A DNA stretch of 64,000 nt, taken from Poecilobothrus nobilitatus (Eukaryota; Arthropoda; Insecta; Diptera; Dolichopodidae). Position 1 is the stretch's first letter, and each line of letters opens with the position of its first letter. Below the pieces are notes generated by a model that made no database searches, had not been told where the DNA came from, and saw only the letters and a program-made list of their open reading frames with translations. Location of the stretch: positions 84,664,670-84,728,669 of the forward strand of contig OX352773.1 of NCBI GenBank assembly GCA_947095535.1. Direction: 5' to 3'. The translations under genes and the position numbers were made by a program. Positions 41,237 to 52,222 of the stretch are shown here, in pieces.

Positions 41237-41691
41237 AGTAGATATATTGAAAATTGGTTTTTCGTCAAAATTAAATAGTGAGAAAGTCACCACATTAACT
41301 CATTTAGTGGGGACGGTGGTTATTGCACAATGGCAAACTCTAGAAAAATAGATTTTTGAATATTCAAACATATTGTGTTTTTAATTTTTATGACCTTAAC
41401 TTAATTTTATTAGTCACGTTTGCAGAACTCTATCCAATGTAAATGTGATGGATTTCTTTTGTTAAGAGGTATAATGATTGGCTGTTTTTAAAGGATTAAA
41501 CAGGATCATTTAACTGTAAATTAAAATTTTTTATCTAATAACTAAAACCTTTAAAAGATAGTTCTCAATTGAGTTTAATCCAATTGTTTTAACAAAAAGC
41601 CATAAGTTATTAAAAAGATAGCTACCTAGTTGTATTTTTTGAAGTTTTTGGATGATTTAAATGAGATTTAAGAAAAGATGGGAATCATTAT

Positions 41692-42078
41692 TTTTTTGTT
41701 TCTCTAAGGGAGGTGAGAATCTTCCAAAGACATCAAGAATTTCTCCTTGTTAGTGTAAGATTCTTACTGACTAAACTTACCTCCCCCATTAGCCAATATA
41801 ACGGGATGAAACCCTTACCTGCGAACGCAATTTATTGGCTAGGGAGTAGGGATGAAAGTATAGGAAATGGATATGGAATAATTGAATTGGTAGTGGGACT
41901 GTAAGTAAACAATGCATTCGCCTATTACTATTCCGCGAACAGTGACTATAGCCGTTACAACAGTTACAAAACAGTTACAACAGTTATATAACATTACTGC
42001 ATGAGGTATTTATTGAAGGCAACCTCTACTGTCAACTGTAGCAGCCATTACCATTGGTATAAGTATTTTTATTAATAT
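41692..42078 (-). mobile_element. Family A retroposon, copy A4
   Basis: Minus-oriented near-complete copy from the poly-T side (gtttctctaagggaggtga) through gattcttactgactaaac, tattggctagggagtaggg, tagtgggactgtaag and tattgaaggcaacctc to the ATT-rich head near 42075. A 5-base-unit expansion around acagttacaaaacagttaca is private to this copy. Confidence 0.75.
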
Positions 42079-42142
42079 TATTATAATTTTAATATTTATG
42101 TTTCAATTGCAATGAAGTTGCGGGAACTGTTAAACTTTGTAT

Positions 42143-42208
42143 TATCTAAATCCAAAATAGGTAATTTTGTATCTAAATCCAAAATAGGTATCTAAATCCA
42201 AAATAGGA
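42143..42208 (+). repeat. Short tandem repeat (ATCTAAATCCAAAATAGG)
   Basis: Three copies of the 18-bp unit; the first is followed by a short spacer taattttgt. Confidence 0.8.
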
Positions 42209-43950
42209 AGTTGTTTTTTACTTCTGCTTCTAATCTGAACTTGTTTAATTTTTTTGTTACCACCTCTTAATTTTTTTTTCGATGAAACATTTTATGCTAT
42301 ATTGTAGTTTTATCGGATTGGGAATGATTACATTAATTGAATAGTTTTGAAAAATTTATCAAAATATCGTAATAAAATAAAAATGAACTGAGAAACACTA
42401 GTCATAAGTAGTTTCCTACACTCAGATGAACTTTTCCAATAAAGACATTATTAACAAACTATAAAGAAATTATTAATTTGATCAGTTCGGCTTTTGCAAT
42501 TTTTCTCATTTTTCTTACTGTAATTCAGTTGAAAGTGTGTTTTGTTAATTTAAAAGGATTTCTTAGTTATGTGACATTATTAGTTTCACTCTGTTTCACT
42601 CCATGACCATACGATATAATATTTTTTATGTAAATACATAATTATCATTTACTTCTCTATTGAAAACCAATTAGGGATCCAAAATTAAAAGTCTATTATT
42701 TTTAGACACGTCTAAACATTTTTTCAAAGTAAAACGTAAAAATTAAAGGTTCAACATTATCTTTTTATATGTGTGTTAACAGCTTTTCTTAATTATATAG
42801 AACTTTTCTAAAATTGAAGAAAATGTCTTTTAATTTTTTGTAATTTTTTCTTACATATAAAATTTTAAGAACATTTAAAAAATTTTGTCCAAAATATTGT
42901 GACTTGACCTGAGCATGTTCAATGTTTTCATTGTCTTTTGAAAAATCCGCGCTTTTAAAGCGTTTGCTTTTATACTCTGCCTTGTTTACTCAATTTTTTA
43001 TCTTCTTGTATTAGTTCAGTTCTGAAATGTGGTATAAAGGTGCTTGAAAATGTTTATGTAATGTTTTAATAATTTATATTTCAAACAAAAATAAAAGTTT
43101 TGTACAAATTTTCGAAATCCTGCAATCTTGCACATTTTTTCATTAAATTTTAAAACTAAAAAAAAAATAGTAATTAATTTAATTTAAAATTTTATCTATT
43201 TCCAGATGATTTGTTGATTGGTGATTTGAAATCACTAAAAAAAATTAAAATCAAGATGGCGAATGAAAATGAAAATTAAAACAAGTCTGTCATATTAACT
43301 AAAGAAGAAACATAAATAATATAAATCAAACTCAGATTTTCATTTAAGATAAAAAAAATTAAATATAAAAATTTAAAAAACTTCATAAATAAAGTGTAAA
43401 AGTGTTCAATTGATTCAGTGAATATGAAAAAAATAAAAAACGGAAAGAAGAAAATTGAATGATTTATTAAAATATAATTTACTAATTATTAAATCAATAT
43501 TAAATAAAATAAATAAATAATGTGTAAAAAAAAAATAATAAAAAAAAGAAATTTTTAATAAATCAAAAATATAATAAAAATGAAAAATTTATTGGAATTT
43601 AAACAATTTTTATTAATATTTAATTTTAATTCAATTTATTTACAATATTATATTTTTGAAGTTGGTTCAATATCATCGTATGTAAGCAATAGTAAGTAGA
43701 GCTTGAAATAAATTAGAATATCTTATATAGTATTTTGTATAATTTTAACATTATACTTGTACATATACATGTATTAAAACAATATTTATAGCAATGGGCG
43801 GTTCAGTTCGTTGCAGCGAATGATTAATTTGAAGCGCTTAAAATGAATACTGCCGCAAATCAAAACTAAAAAGAAAATTTTCTATCAAATCAAATGTCGC
43901 TGCTTTATTAAACATAGTTTTTTATTCTACAAAATTTATAAATCGATTTA
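42209..43950. other. AT-rich DNA, nothing recognised up to about 43790
   Basis: Mostly low-complexity. 43791-43950 is less AT-rich (gcaatgggcggttcagttcg) and may belong to the TIR element that follows. Confidence 0.4.
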
Positions 43951-44378
43951 CTTAGGCATTAGGCAGTTTGATTGCACATTTGTGTTCCATAAGTTTATAT
44001 GAAAGAGCGCACATATGCAACTGTGTTATTGCGTCTAATCAAGCAATCAAACAGTTTGTAATTTTTTACAAACTGATAGCAACTTTTAGTTGACGCAATC
44101 GATTTGTAAATTAAGTATTTAAATGTCACTGCGCACACTTGAAATTAAAATAAGTTACTATTCTTAATAATAGTTTGAACAGTTTAAAGTTCTTACGTAA
44201 TATAATTAAACGATGTCCGCAAAATCCATTTTCAAACTAAACGAAATACAACTGTTAATTGATATTGTGCGCGGTACCAGAAAATCAAATAGTTTAGTTG
44301 CTTATGTGTGTGCGCAATGATTTTTTGCAATCAAACACTTGCTATAACTAACAATTCCATGTCCGCCCAATGCCTAAG
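43951..44378. mobile_element. Putative MITE with 14-bp terminal inverted repeats
   Basis: Left end CTTAGGCATTAGGC (43951-43964) pairs with right end GCCCAATGCCTAAG (44365-44378), 13 of 14 matching. Both ends also carry a gtttgattgca block a short way inside. GC content is higher than the neighbours. I could not find a convincing target-site duplication, and a second left-end-like sequence (gcaatgggcgg) at 43791 leaves the exact border open. No coding capacity. Confidence 0.5.
44028..44099. repeat. Long hairpin inside the putative MITE
   Basis: Outer arms ATTGCGTC/GACGCAAT (44028-44035, 44092-44099) and a perfect inner stem CAGTTTGTAA-tttt-TTACAAACTG (44052-44075), with a mismatched middle. 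The whole is 72 nt, the size of a pre-miRNA-like hairpin. Confidence 0.7.
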
Positions 44379-44518
44379 AGTTTGAAAAAAAAAATCCATT
44401 TAGTAACAAATTGCTTTAAGCAATTTTATAATTTTAACGCGCTTTAGTCAACTGAACGGAGCCTATGATTTTAAAATGAAAATTTAAATTCTATTTTTAG
44501 CTGATTTCCAAATTTTGA

Positions 44519-45235
44519 AAAAATGTGCTTATTAGTTTCACTCCTTTCGTCCGTCTGTCCGTCTGTCCGTCTACCCGTCCGTCTGTTTGCAAAACTTCTA
44601 CACCATTAAAGATAGAAAAAAAAATTTTAACCATCGGTAGGTCTCATAAAATTGATACATTAATAACGGTTTTTTATGCAAAAAAAATTAATTTTGTTGA
44701 ACAACTTTCTCATGTAGCCCCATCCATTACGGAGCTACAGCCCTTCAAACCTTGAAAAAACCTTATTTTTAAATGCGTATATCTCATGTTCTGCTTAACA
44801 TATTTTCAATTTGAAAACGTCATTCGACAGGTACTTTTTTTAGCTTTGTAAATTAATATCTATTTCTAACGATTTCCGAGATAAAGGCCTTCAAAGTTAT
44901 TTTGTTAACTTTTTAAAGAAATGCAACATCTTAGCCCATCTATAACACATAAAATTCGTTTAAGTGTCGACTGAAGTTATGAGCTTTCACACTAATATAC
45001 CAAATTTTATTTATCTTTCACAGTTGAAGAGTTATAAGGTTGTAAATACGAAAAATATTGATATTCTACATTGTTTTTATAAAATAACTGTAATTTTTGC
45101 ATAAAAAACCGTTATTAATCTATCAATTTTATTTCATTTTCAAAATCACTTCTTTCTCAGCTTCAATTTAAGTTAATACATTTTTCTCTTACCTTTCACC
45201 GTTTTCGAGATAATTATCTTGCTCTGATTAATGTA
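44519..45235 (+). mobile_element. Family D repeat, copy D1
   Basis: GTCC-rich start (gtccgtctgtccgtctgtcc, 44549-44583), then gcaaaacttctacaccatta, acggttttttatgcaaaaaa, tgtagccccatccattacgg and gcttaacatattttcaattt. The inverse order is found at 54478-55080. Related to family B through the gagctacagcc and GTCC blocks. The open frame 44525-44755 is repeat sequence. Confidence 0.65.
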
Positions 45236-46668
45236 TTATTGAAAGATTTTTTTTATAAATATCTATATTCATTTTCTTTAAATATCAAAAACTTATTTAT
45301 TTAAATTAACTGTCTATAAAAACTATTTTTATTAAAATTACTAGTATGGTCAGCTTGTGCAATATTACACTGTGCATGTACTGTTTAGTACGATATACTG
45401 CATAGAATATAGTATCGGTAACTGGGCTCAGATTGAAAATTTAATAATTTACTTCAATATTACTTTTCAATTCAATAATTTCAATAATTTTTTTGTGAAA
45501 GCTTCTCTTTTTATTGTAAGTTTTATGTTCCTTTTGGAAGAATTAGAAACTTAAAGAAAAGTAAAAAATATATAAACAGATTAAAGATGTGAAATTTTAC
45601 TAAAAAGTAAAAAAACATAATGATGGGTTTTTCTTAAGATAAGATGATCACATAAGTAAAAAAAAATTTGAATACGTAATGTATATATATATAATATATA
45701 GTATATATATTAATATATAGTTATATATAGTTATATCCAAAAGAGAATAAAAATAAATTGAAAGCATTTTTAGACAAAAAAAAAAAAAAAAAATTAAAAA
45801 ACGTACACGTTTAGCCCCAAGAATGTAACCGGAAAATTGTTTCGATCAAGGAAAACATTTCATTTTCTTTTTTTTTTTTAATCTTTTATTTCTCCTATTA
45901 TTTTTTCCGAATATACATCGGTACTATAAAAATATTGATTTATTATTATTATGTAATACAAAATAAAAAAAAACTGAACAAATAATAAATGTTAAAATTT
46001 ATGTGTGTGATTTTAAGACACACTGAAAGCTTTAAAAAAAGGCATTTGTTGTTTTTCTTTTTTGCTCCTTGTTTTGTATAAAGTTAAACTTTTTTCAACT
46101 TTTTGACAATATGTATTTTTTTTTTAATACTTGGTTACTAAATATTACTTCTAAAACGAGGGTTGTTCTTCAATGTAAAACCTGAAATTATATTTTCTTG
46201 GATTTGTTTGCAACTGTATCGAAAACGTATAAAGTTGCTAAAATCAAAGAATAAACTAGAATTTAAAATGTAATTGATAGAAATTTAGAATGGGATTTAG
46301 CCTTTTCAATTTCTTTTTAGGTGTGCTTGCTTATTTTTTCAAAGGAACATATTTTAGCAGACAAATCAGTTTTAAAGCATTTTATCATATTGAAGAAAAT
46401 TTTATTTGATACGATGAACCTGCATGTAACCAAGTTATCATTCAAAAATATTTTGTTCTGTTTTACTAACAACATTCATTTGATTTTTTTTTCACTTCTT
46501 ATTTTTTTTATTTTTCCAAACGAATATTTTGGATTTTAAAACTCTTTTCTATGTTGATTTTCGATTATTGATCTCTTTACAATTTTTTTCTTTCTTAAAA
46601 GCTTTAGTTTTTAATCTTTTATCCAGCGGGTATAAAAAAAAAAAACTACCAAAATTCCATACAAATAT
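45236..46668. other. AT-rich DNA, simple repeats
   Basis: TATA microsatellite at 45680-45735 and poly-A at 45777-45793. agcgggtataaaaaaaa at 46625-46641, just before copy B2, resembles the end of families B/D. Confidence 0.45.
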
Positions 46669-48197
46669 AACGAGGAAGAATACAGTTGCCTTTGTCAACT
46701 CTTAGATACCCGTACGAACCGTTAGTATGTTAACAGCCTGTCACTCTGCTCACAATATTATTTTTTTAATATTTTAGTATTTTAAAATAATTTGGGTGAA
46801 TTTTATAATTTCTAGAACTATGGGTTGTACATATATTCAAACTATATGTTTGTATGTACATTCTTCGAAAGCAGATTCTAACCTTCCACATAACGATTAT
46901 GAATCCAAAACTTTTTCAAATATTCTATAGTACCATTTAATACTAAGCGGTAAATTTATATTAAATTTACTTAGTACAAAATAGTAAATATAATTTTAAA
47001 TATTATATTATATTATATTTAAATATTCCATTGACAGAATAATTTCTTATAAGTACAATAAAATACATACATGTATATAAATACGGCGCTATATAATATA
47101 CATCTATACTCTTATCATTCATTCACTAGTGACATATACGGTATGTAAATAAACATGATATTATATAAGTATGTATGTATATCAACATCATATAAATAAA
47201 AATTCTTCAAGCAACCGTTATGTTGTATATTTATTTACATTTTTATGTACTACGCATTATATCCTCAACAATTTCAAATTATAGAATAAAACAAATGCAA
47301 AAAATTTGTTGAAGAAATTTGTTAGAAAATTTGAAAAAATCAAGTAACACTTTCGTCAATTATAAAGTAACCCTATATTATTAAAAAAAGTTGTTAACAG
47401 AAATAAGAGTATGATGTTGAAGCTTTAATTTTTGTGTATTACTTTAAAAAAATTCTAACAGGTGTTCAAGTTACAGATGTTTAAAAATAGGAAATTTTCA
47501 GTTTTTGACTCCTTACAGCTCCTAAACGGGGGGTGATACAAAAAAAATTTCTGAAATGACTCATACTTATTTTCAAAGATCTAACTTCAAAATTTTAGTT
47601 TCGCATAACGGTAAATTAAGACACCGTATGCCACAAATATATATTTATTGTATATATACTTTTAAAGCTAATAAAAGTAGTAATCGTTTGGCGTTTTCAA
47701 AATGAAGATATACCTTATACAACTTGTGTTATAACAATTTAAATATAGAGCTTTTTTGAACCTTTGGGGAGCTGTAGCTCCGTAACGGGTGGGGCTACAT
47801 AAAACAGTTATTGAAAATAAAATTAATATTTTTGTGAGATCTATCAGCGGTTAAAATTTCATAGCTCTATTGCAAAAAAAATGTGGGGATCTAAAAGTTA
47901 GGTGTTCGAGAGCTACCCTAAGGCTTGGTCCAAACTCAACCAAAAAAAATAGGGAACCTACAAATTACTTCCAAAATATTTTGTGTAAATTTCAAGATTC
48001 TAGCTTTCTTAGTTTTTGAGTTAGCGTGCTGACGGACGGACGGATGGACGGACGGACGGACGGACATGGCTCAAAAGTCTTAGAATTTTTTTCTGATCCG
48101 ATCCATACGTTTGAAGGTATATCTAGCTCGCTTATTTCGAGGTGTTACAAACGGAGGAGTAATTTTATTATACCCGATCCTATCGTACGGGTATAAA
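46669..48197 (-). mobile_element. Family B repeat, copy B2 (reference copy)
   Basis: Complete-looking copy from aacgaggaagaatacagttg to cctatcgtacgggtataaaa. Near the left end ATACCCGTACGA (46706-46717) is the exact inverse of TCGTACGGGTAT at the right end (48183-48194), and the right end also folds locally (ATACCCG at 48170-48176 with CGGGTAT at 48188-48194). A GGAC microsatellite is at 48030-48064. The sequence gagctacccta is followed by cttggtccaaactcaacc. Non-coding. Confidence 0.75.
48030..48064 (+). repeat. GGAC microsatellite in family B
   Basis: gacggacggacggatggacg followed by more GGAC units, about eight in all; shorter in the other copies (B1, B3, B4). Confidence 0.9.
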
Positions 48198-48318
48198 AAG
48201 GACTTTCTTGAAAGCTAACACGTAATAAAATATTGTATTAACTTAGGTCTACTTCTACCTCTCCTGCTTTCACCTTCAACAAAAAATATTATTTAATTTT
48301 ACTTAAAATTGAAAATAC

Positions 48319-48396
48319 TTTGACAGCCACGCCTGAATAGGAAAGGCTGTGTAATTTCCTGTCCACATTTATGTAGCAGAGAAATGCATTATAAAA
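48319..48396 (+). mobile_element. tRNA-derived SINE, copy S4, 3' fragment
   Basis: gacagccacgcctgaatagg, aaaggctgtgtaatttcctg, cacatttatgtagcagagaa and an A-rich tail: the 3' half of the S2 family. The tRNA-like head is absent. Confidence 0.75.
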
Positions 48397-49649
48397 AAAT
48401 ACTTGGAGCTTCTTTTGAACGAAAACAAACTAAGAAGTTTGAATATTTTAACGATGAAATTATACAATTTAATGTTTTAATGGAAGCTGCCATCCTGCTT
48501 TTTAAATGTCATTTTATTACAAATCGGCTGAATATTTCTTAAATAAGATGAGAAGGAGATGCGAAATGAAAAATCTGTATGTTGACAATTCTGTTTTCCA
48601 TAAAAGTAATATAAGATGTAATATAGATAGGTCTTCAGGGATCTCTCGAATAATATTAAAAAATATAAATTTTATTGTGAAAATGGTACAGGTTTATATA
48701 TTAGTATAAAAATGAAAGCACATTTCACAAATTCCAAAAAAAATTAAAATAAAAATATATTAAGATAATTTTATTCACATGAAAAGTACAATGATAGAAA
48801 ATTTTAATTAGATTAAAAGAAGCTGATGCTAATAAGAAATTAAAACCAGGAATTTTCAAACAAAAGACTTTGAAGAATTATTTCAAAAATTTTATATTTT
48901 TAAGGTTGAAATTTTAAGAAAAGTACAAAGGCAAAAGAATACATTAAGAGCCTTCATTTAAAACTATTTTGAAATTTATAAGGATTCTAATATACTATAG
49001 AATAATTTATTTGTTTTTACGATTTAATATTTAACACACATTTTTTTAATAGCGCAGATAGAAAAAATTTGTAAAAATTAAATTCTAAAAATTTTTTCAA
49101 CAGACCGAAAAAAAAATGGAAGAAAAATATTTAGAAAATAATTTTTATTTTTAAATTATAGCTACAGCCACTACAGCCCTCTTTAGTAATTGAATTAAAA
49201 AAAATTTTAAAAGTAAATTTCCGGTATTGTTTTTTTTAAAAATAAATTTATTAAAAATTCATGAAGCCTTTAAAGAAAAAGAATTACATGTATATTGTTT
49301 TCATCATGTTTTATAAAATGCTTCGTTAACATTAAGCCGAAATCAAGTCTAAAATTATTTTGACAACCAGTTTTCAAACAATAAATCAACTTTCTTAATT
49401 TATTTTAACGTATTTTAAAGTTTGGTCCATGCCATATACTAGTATTGTATTTACAAACCCTTTTTACCACGTTCACAATAAACTTGTTTAAAGTTTCGAT
49501 GGCGGAATGCATAGTAAAACTAATGAAGCACCGGTTGCAATGACAATCTTTTATTGTATTATACTGACAGTTTAATGTCACGCTGTTGTTATATGGTTGT
49601 ACTAACACTAAAGAATTTATTTTACTTTATATATATAAATTTGAAATGT
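48397..49649. other. AT-rich DNA, nothing recognised
   Basis: No gene supported; open frames at 48506-48709 and 49405-49608 (minus) lack features. Confidence 0.45.
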
Positions 49650-49935
49650 CATTACAGCCATTTGAACGTATGTTCAAAAGTATAATAAATTTGGTATTAC
49701 GTTTGTGACGCCTTTTAAAGGATCCCAGTATCTCAAGTGTATTAATTGGATTGGAATTGAATTTTGAGTACATTCATGCATCCGTTATGTACATCCCTTC
49801 GTCTGTCAACTTATGTAAAATTTTATTGTGCTAGAGGTACAAGCAGGTAGCTTGCTTATATTGGAATATAATTAAGCTAGGAATTTTAAACCTTGTAAAA
49901 AGATGATCAAGTTTTATGACAATAACTTCTGTAAA
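49650..49935. repeat. Diverged repeat related to 20844-21140 and 24355
   Basis: aaagtataataaatttggta and gtttgtgacgcctt parallel 24365-24395, and aagatgatcaagttttatga parallels 21090-21110. A decayed INE-1-like copy is likely. Confidence 0.4.
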
Positions 49936-50096
49936 ATGTGGGAAAATGTTTTTGTAGCAAAATATTATTTTGTTTTGTTATTTTATCCACAAAAATAGTA
50001 TTTGTTCCACATTATATATAAATATTTATTTTAGATTATTCTTTTTCTACTTCTAATTATTGTCGCTTAAATTATAATTGATTTGTTTTTTTTTAG
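49936..50096 (+). other. Intron-like 3' end with polypyrimidine tract
   Basis: AT-rich sequence ending in TTTGTTTTTTTTTAG (50082-50096), a strong splice-acceptor context for the candidate exon that follows. Confidence 0.4.
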
Positions 50097-50188
50097 CAAC
50101 GGCTACAAAAAAAATTGATCACCCACAATCGCTTACTGACGTTCCAGTGAATATAAAAGATAAAGCTCAGATTTATGGACCACGTTGA
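50097..50188 (+). CDS. Candidate terminal exon of an unidentified host gene (29 codons)
   Basis: After a strong polypyrimidine-AG, two bases complete a codon begun upstream (phase 1). Then 29 codons run to a TGA at 50186-50188: TATKKIDHPQSL, then TDVPVNIKDKAQIYGPR. Unlike most of the window, the codons use all positions evenly and the residues are not only K/N/I/F/L, which suggests selection as protein. AT content rises again right after the stop, and GTAAAC at 50241 could be a donor of a 3' UTR exon. I do not recognise the protein, and the upstream exons are not in sight. A chance open frame of this length is possible. Confidence 0.35.
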
Positions 50189-51762
50189 ACTTTAAAGCTG
50201 AAATTAAAACGCTGTGTACTCATGCAAAGCAATTATATAGGTAAACGAATAACTTCTTCCGCTATAAAGTACAAAGAAAAACCGAATTTTTGGGTTCATA
50301 AATATAAAGTAACAATTTGTTTACAACACAACGAAACACAATTAAAATGGCACAAACGTATTAATGGGAAAGGGGAAAATTTGTAAAAATACATATATAA
50401 TAATATTATATAAAAAGGAAAAAAAAAAAGATATAAATTTATTGTTACTAATAAAAAAACTTTCTGTTTTAATTTTTTTTTATTGAAATTTAATTCAATT
50501 TCTACACAAAATTTATAAAAAGTCACTCTTTCACTGACTACTTTCTTTCTATTGGCGGTAGGAATTTCATTTTGCCAATGATAGCAGGATTAATATCCAC
50601 ATAAGTCTAAGTACGTATAAATGTAGTACTTGTATATAGTAGACAATATATTGCTTTAGTGAACATCAATATACATACATATATATAGTTATTAGTAATC
50701 TATTATTGACATAATACTATAAAATTTCTTATTAACAAGAAATAATTGATTACTTTTTAATCAATACTAAGTATTTGATTATTTTTTATTAACTATAGAG
50801 TCTTAGATTTTTAGCTACTGACCAATTTGGCATTAATACAAAGTGTTTTAACTGATTTATTCTAATTTCAACTTAAAAATTCTAAAATTTTTATCTTATT
50901 CCAAAGTTTAAGATCAGCACCATTATTTTTAACTCAAAAATTATCGAAGGCAAGCAAAAAATGGAATTGCATCCAGTATTTATATTATATCTTACAGTTG
51001 AAAACCAATATGAAATAAATAATTTTGGTATTTTCTTTAAAAATCAAAGTAATAAAGCAAAATTTTCATTGTCAATGTTAACATTCTTTAAAAATATCAA
51101 AATTTTATCATTTTCTTTTTTCGTAATTCAATTATACATTTTTTTTCACTTCTTTTCAATTCCAAATCGAAAAATTGCTAAAAGTCATCTTTTTCACTCT
51201 TCCTTCCTTTCCTTTTATTTAATAGAAATTTATATATTATATATGTATATTATTATATATATATTTTTTCATATTTCCCAGATAATAATAATGATGATCA
51301 AAAACTTATTACAAATCGATATCCACACACTTTTTATTTTTATAATACGATGATAGCAATTTATAAAATCACGTCTTTCAAAATTAAATGGAACTAAAAT
51401 ATCACTAGACATATTGTTATACCATTTCTTTACAAAAGACAAAAAAAAAAAAAAAAAATAACACCAAACGAAAAAAAAATCAAAGTTAGACATAATATTA
51501 TTATATACATACGTATATTATATGAAAAACAAATACCACATATGTATTTCATGTCAATATAATTTATATATCAATATCTATATCTATATCTTCATTCTTC
51601 ATTTCATTTCACATATTATGCGAAAAATATTAGAAAATAATACTCGTAAATTGATATTGATAAATATACACAACAATAAAAATAACAAACAACAAAAACA
51701 AAATAAAAAATAAAATTGAAACAAAACATACATCTTCATAATAATTTCACAGATTTTCATCA
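50189..51762. other. AT-rich DNA, nothing recognised
   Basis: The 130-codon open frame at 50961-51353 is rich in F/I/L/Y/K with no domain, and I treat it as a composition effect. Poly-A at 51441-51459. Confidence 0.45.
51755..51762 (+). repeat. 8-bp target-site duplication of the foldback element (left)
   Basis: TTTCATCA; second copy at 52223-52230. Confidence 0.7.
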
Positions 51763-52222
51763 CGGGTTTCCTACAAAATCCCAATTCTCAAAATCCAAAA
51801 GCCACAAAATTCAAATACTTTTTATTTTCAGAAATTCATAAAATCCAAAAACCACATAATCCAAACATCACATAAGCCAAATACCACATAATCAAAACAC
51901 TAGTAATCCAAACACCACACAACCAACCCAAACATGACAAAATCTTAACTCACATAGATCCAAATGTGAGACTAGCTTTTGGGGGCGAAAGCCTCCCCAA
52001 TAATCAGGGTTATACGCTTTTTCCTGAATATTTATATATATATATGTATGTCTAGAAAAAACGGAGCTATAAAAAAACAGCCGGAAATTGTGATTTGGAT
52101 TTTGTCGTATTTGTATTTTGGGGTATTCGGATTTTGTGGGGTTTGGTTTTTATGGTATTTGGATTTTGTTTTTTGAATTTTAAGTTTTTGCATTTTGTGA
52201 TTTGGAATTTTGTAGGGGAACC
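51763..52222. mobile_element. Foldback-like element with 8-bp target duplication
   Basis: About 460 bp. The left arm (51763 to about 51925) is a degenerate array of ccacaaaatccaaa-like words; the right arm (about 52085-52222) is the inverse array of tttggattttgtgg-like words. Outer ends GGGTTTCCTACAAAATCCC and GGAATTTTGTAGGGGAACC are imperfect inverted repeats. TTTCATCA is repeated exactly on both sides (51755-51762 and 52223-52230), the size made by hAT-type transposases. The centre carries a GGGGGC-gaaa-GCCTCCCC hairpin (about 51980-52000). No coding capacity. Confidence 0.7.

Noticed and set aside
44548..44583. CRISPR-like or satellite array of GTCC units
   Set aside because: Simple microsatellite that is the constant core of the INE-1-like families; eukaryotic context.
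50961..51353. 130-codon open frame on plus, the longest outside mobile elements
   Set aside because: Residues are nearly all F/I/L/Y/K/N/S as expected from AT-rich DNA; no recognisable domain, signal or neighbours.
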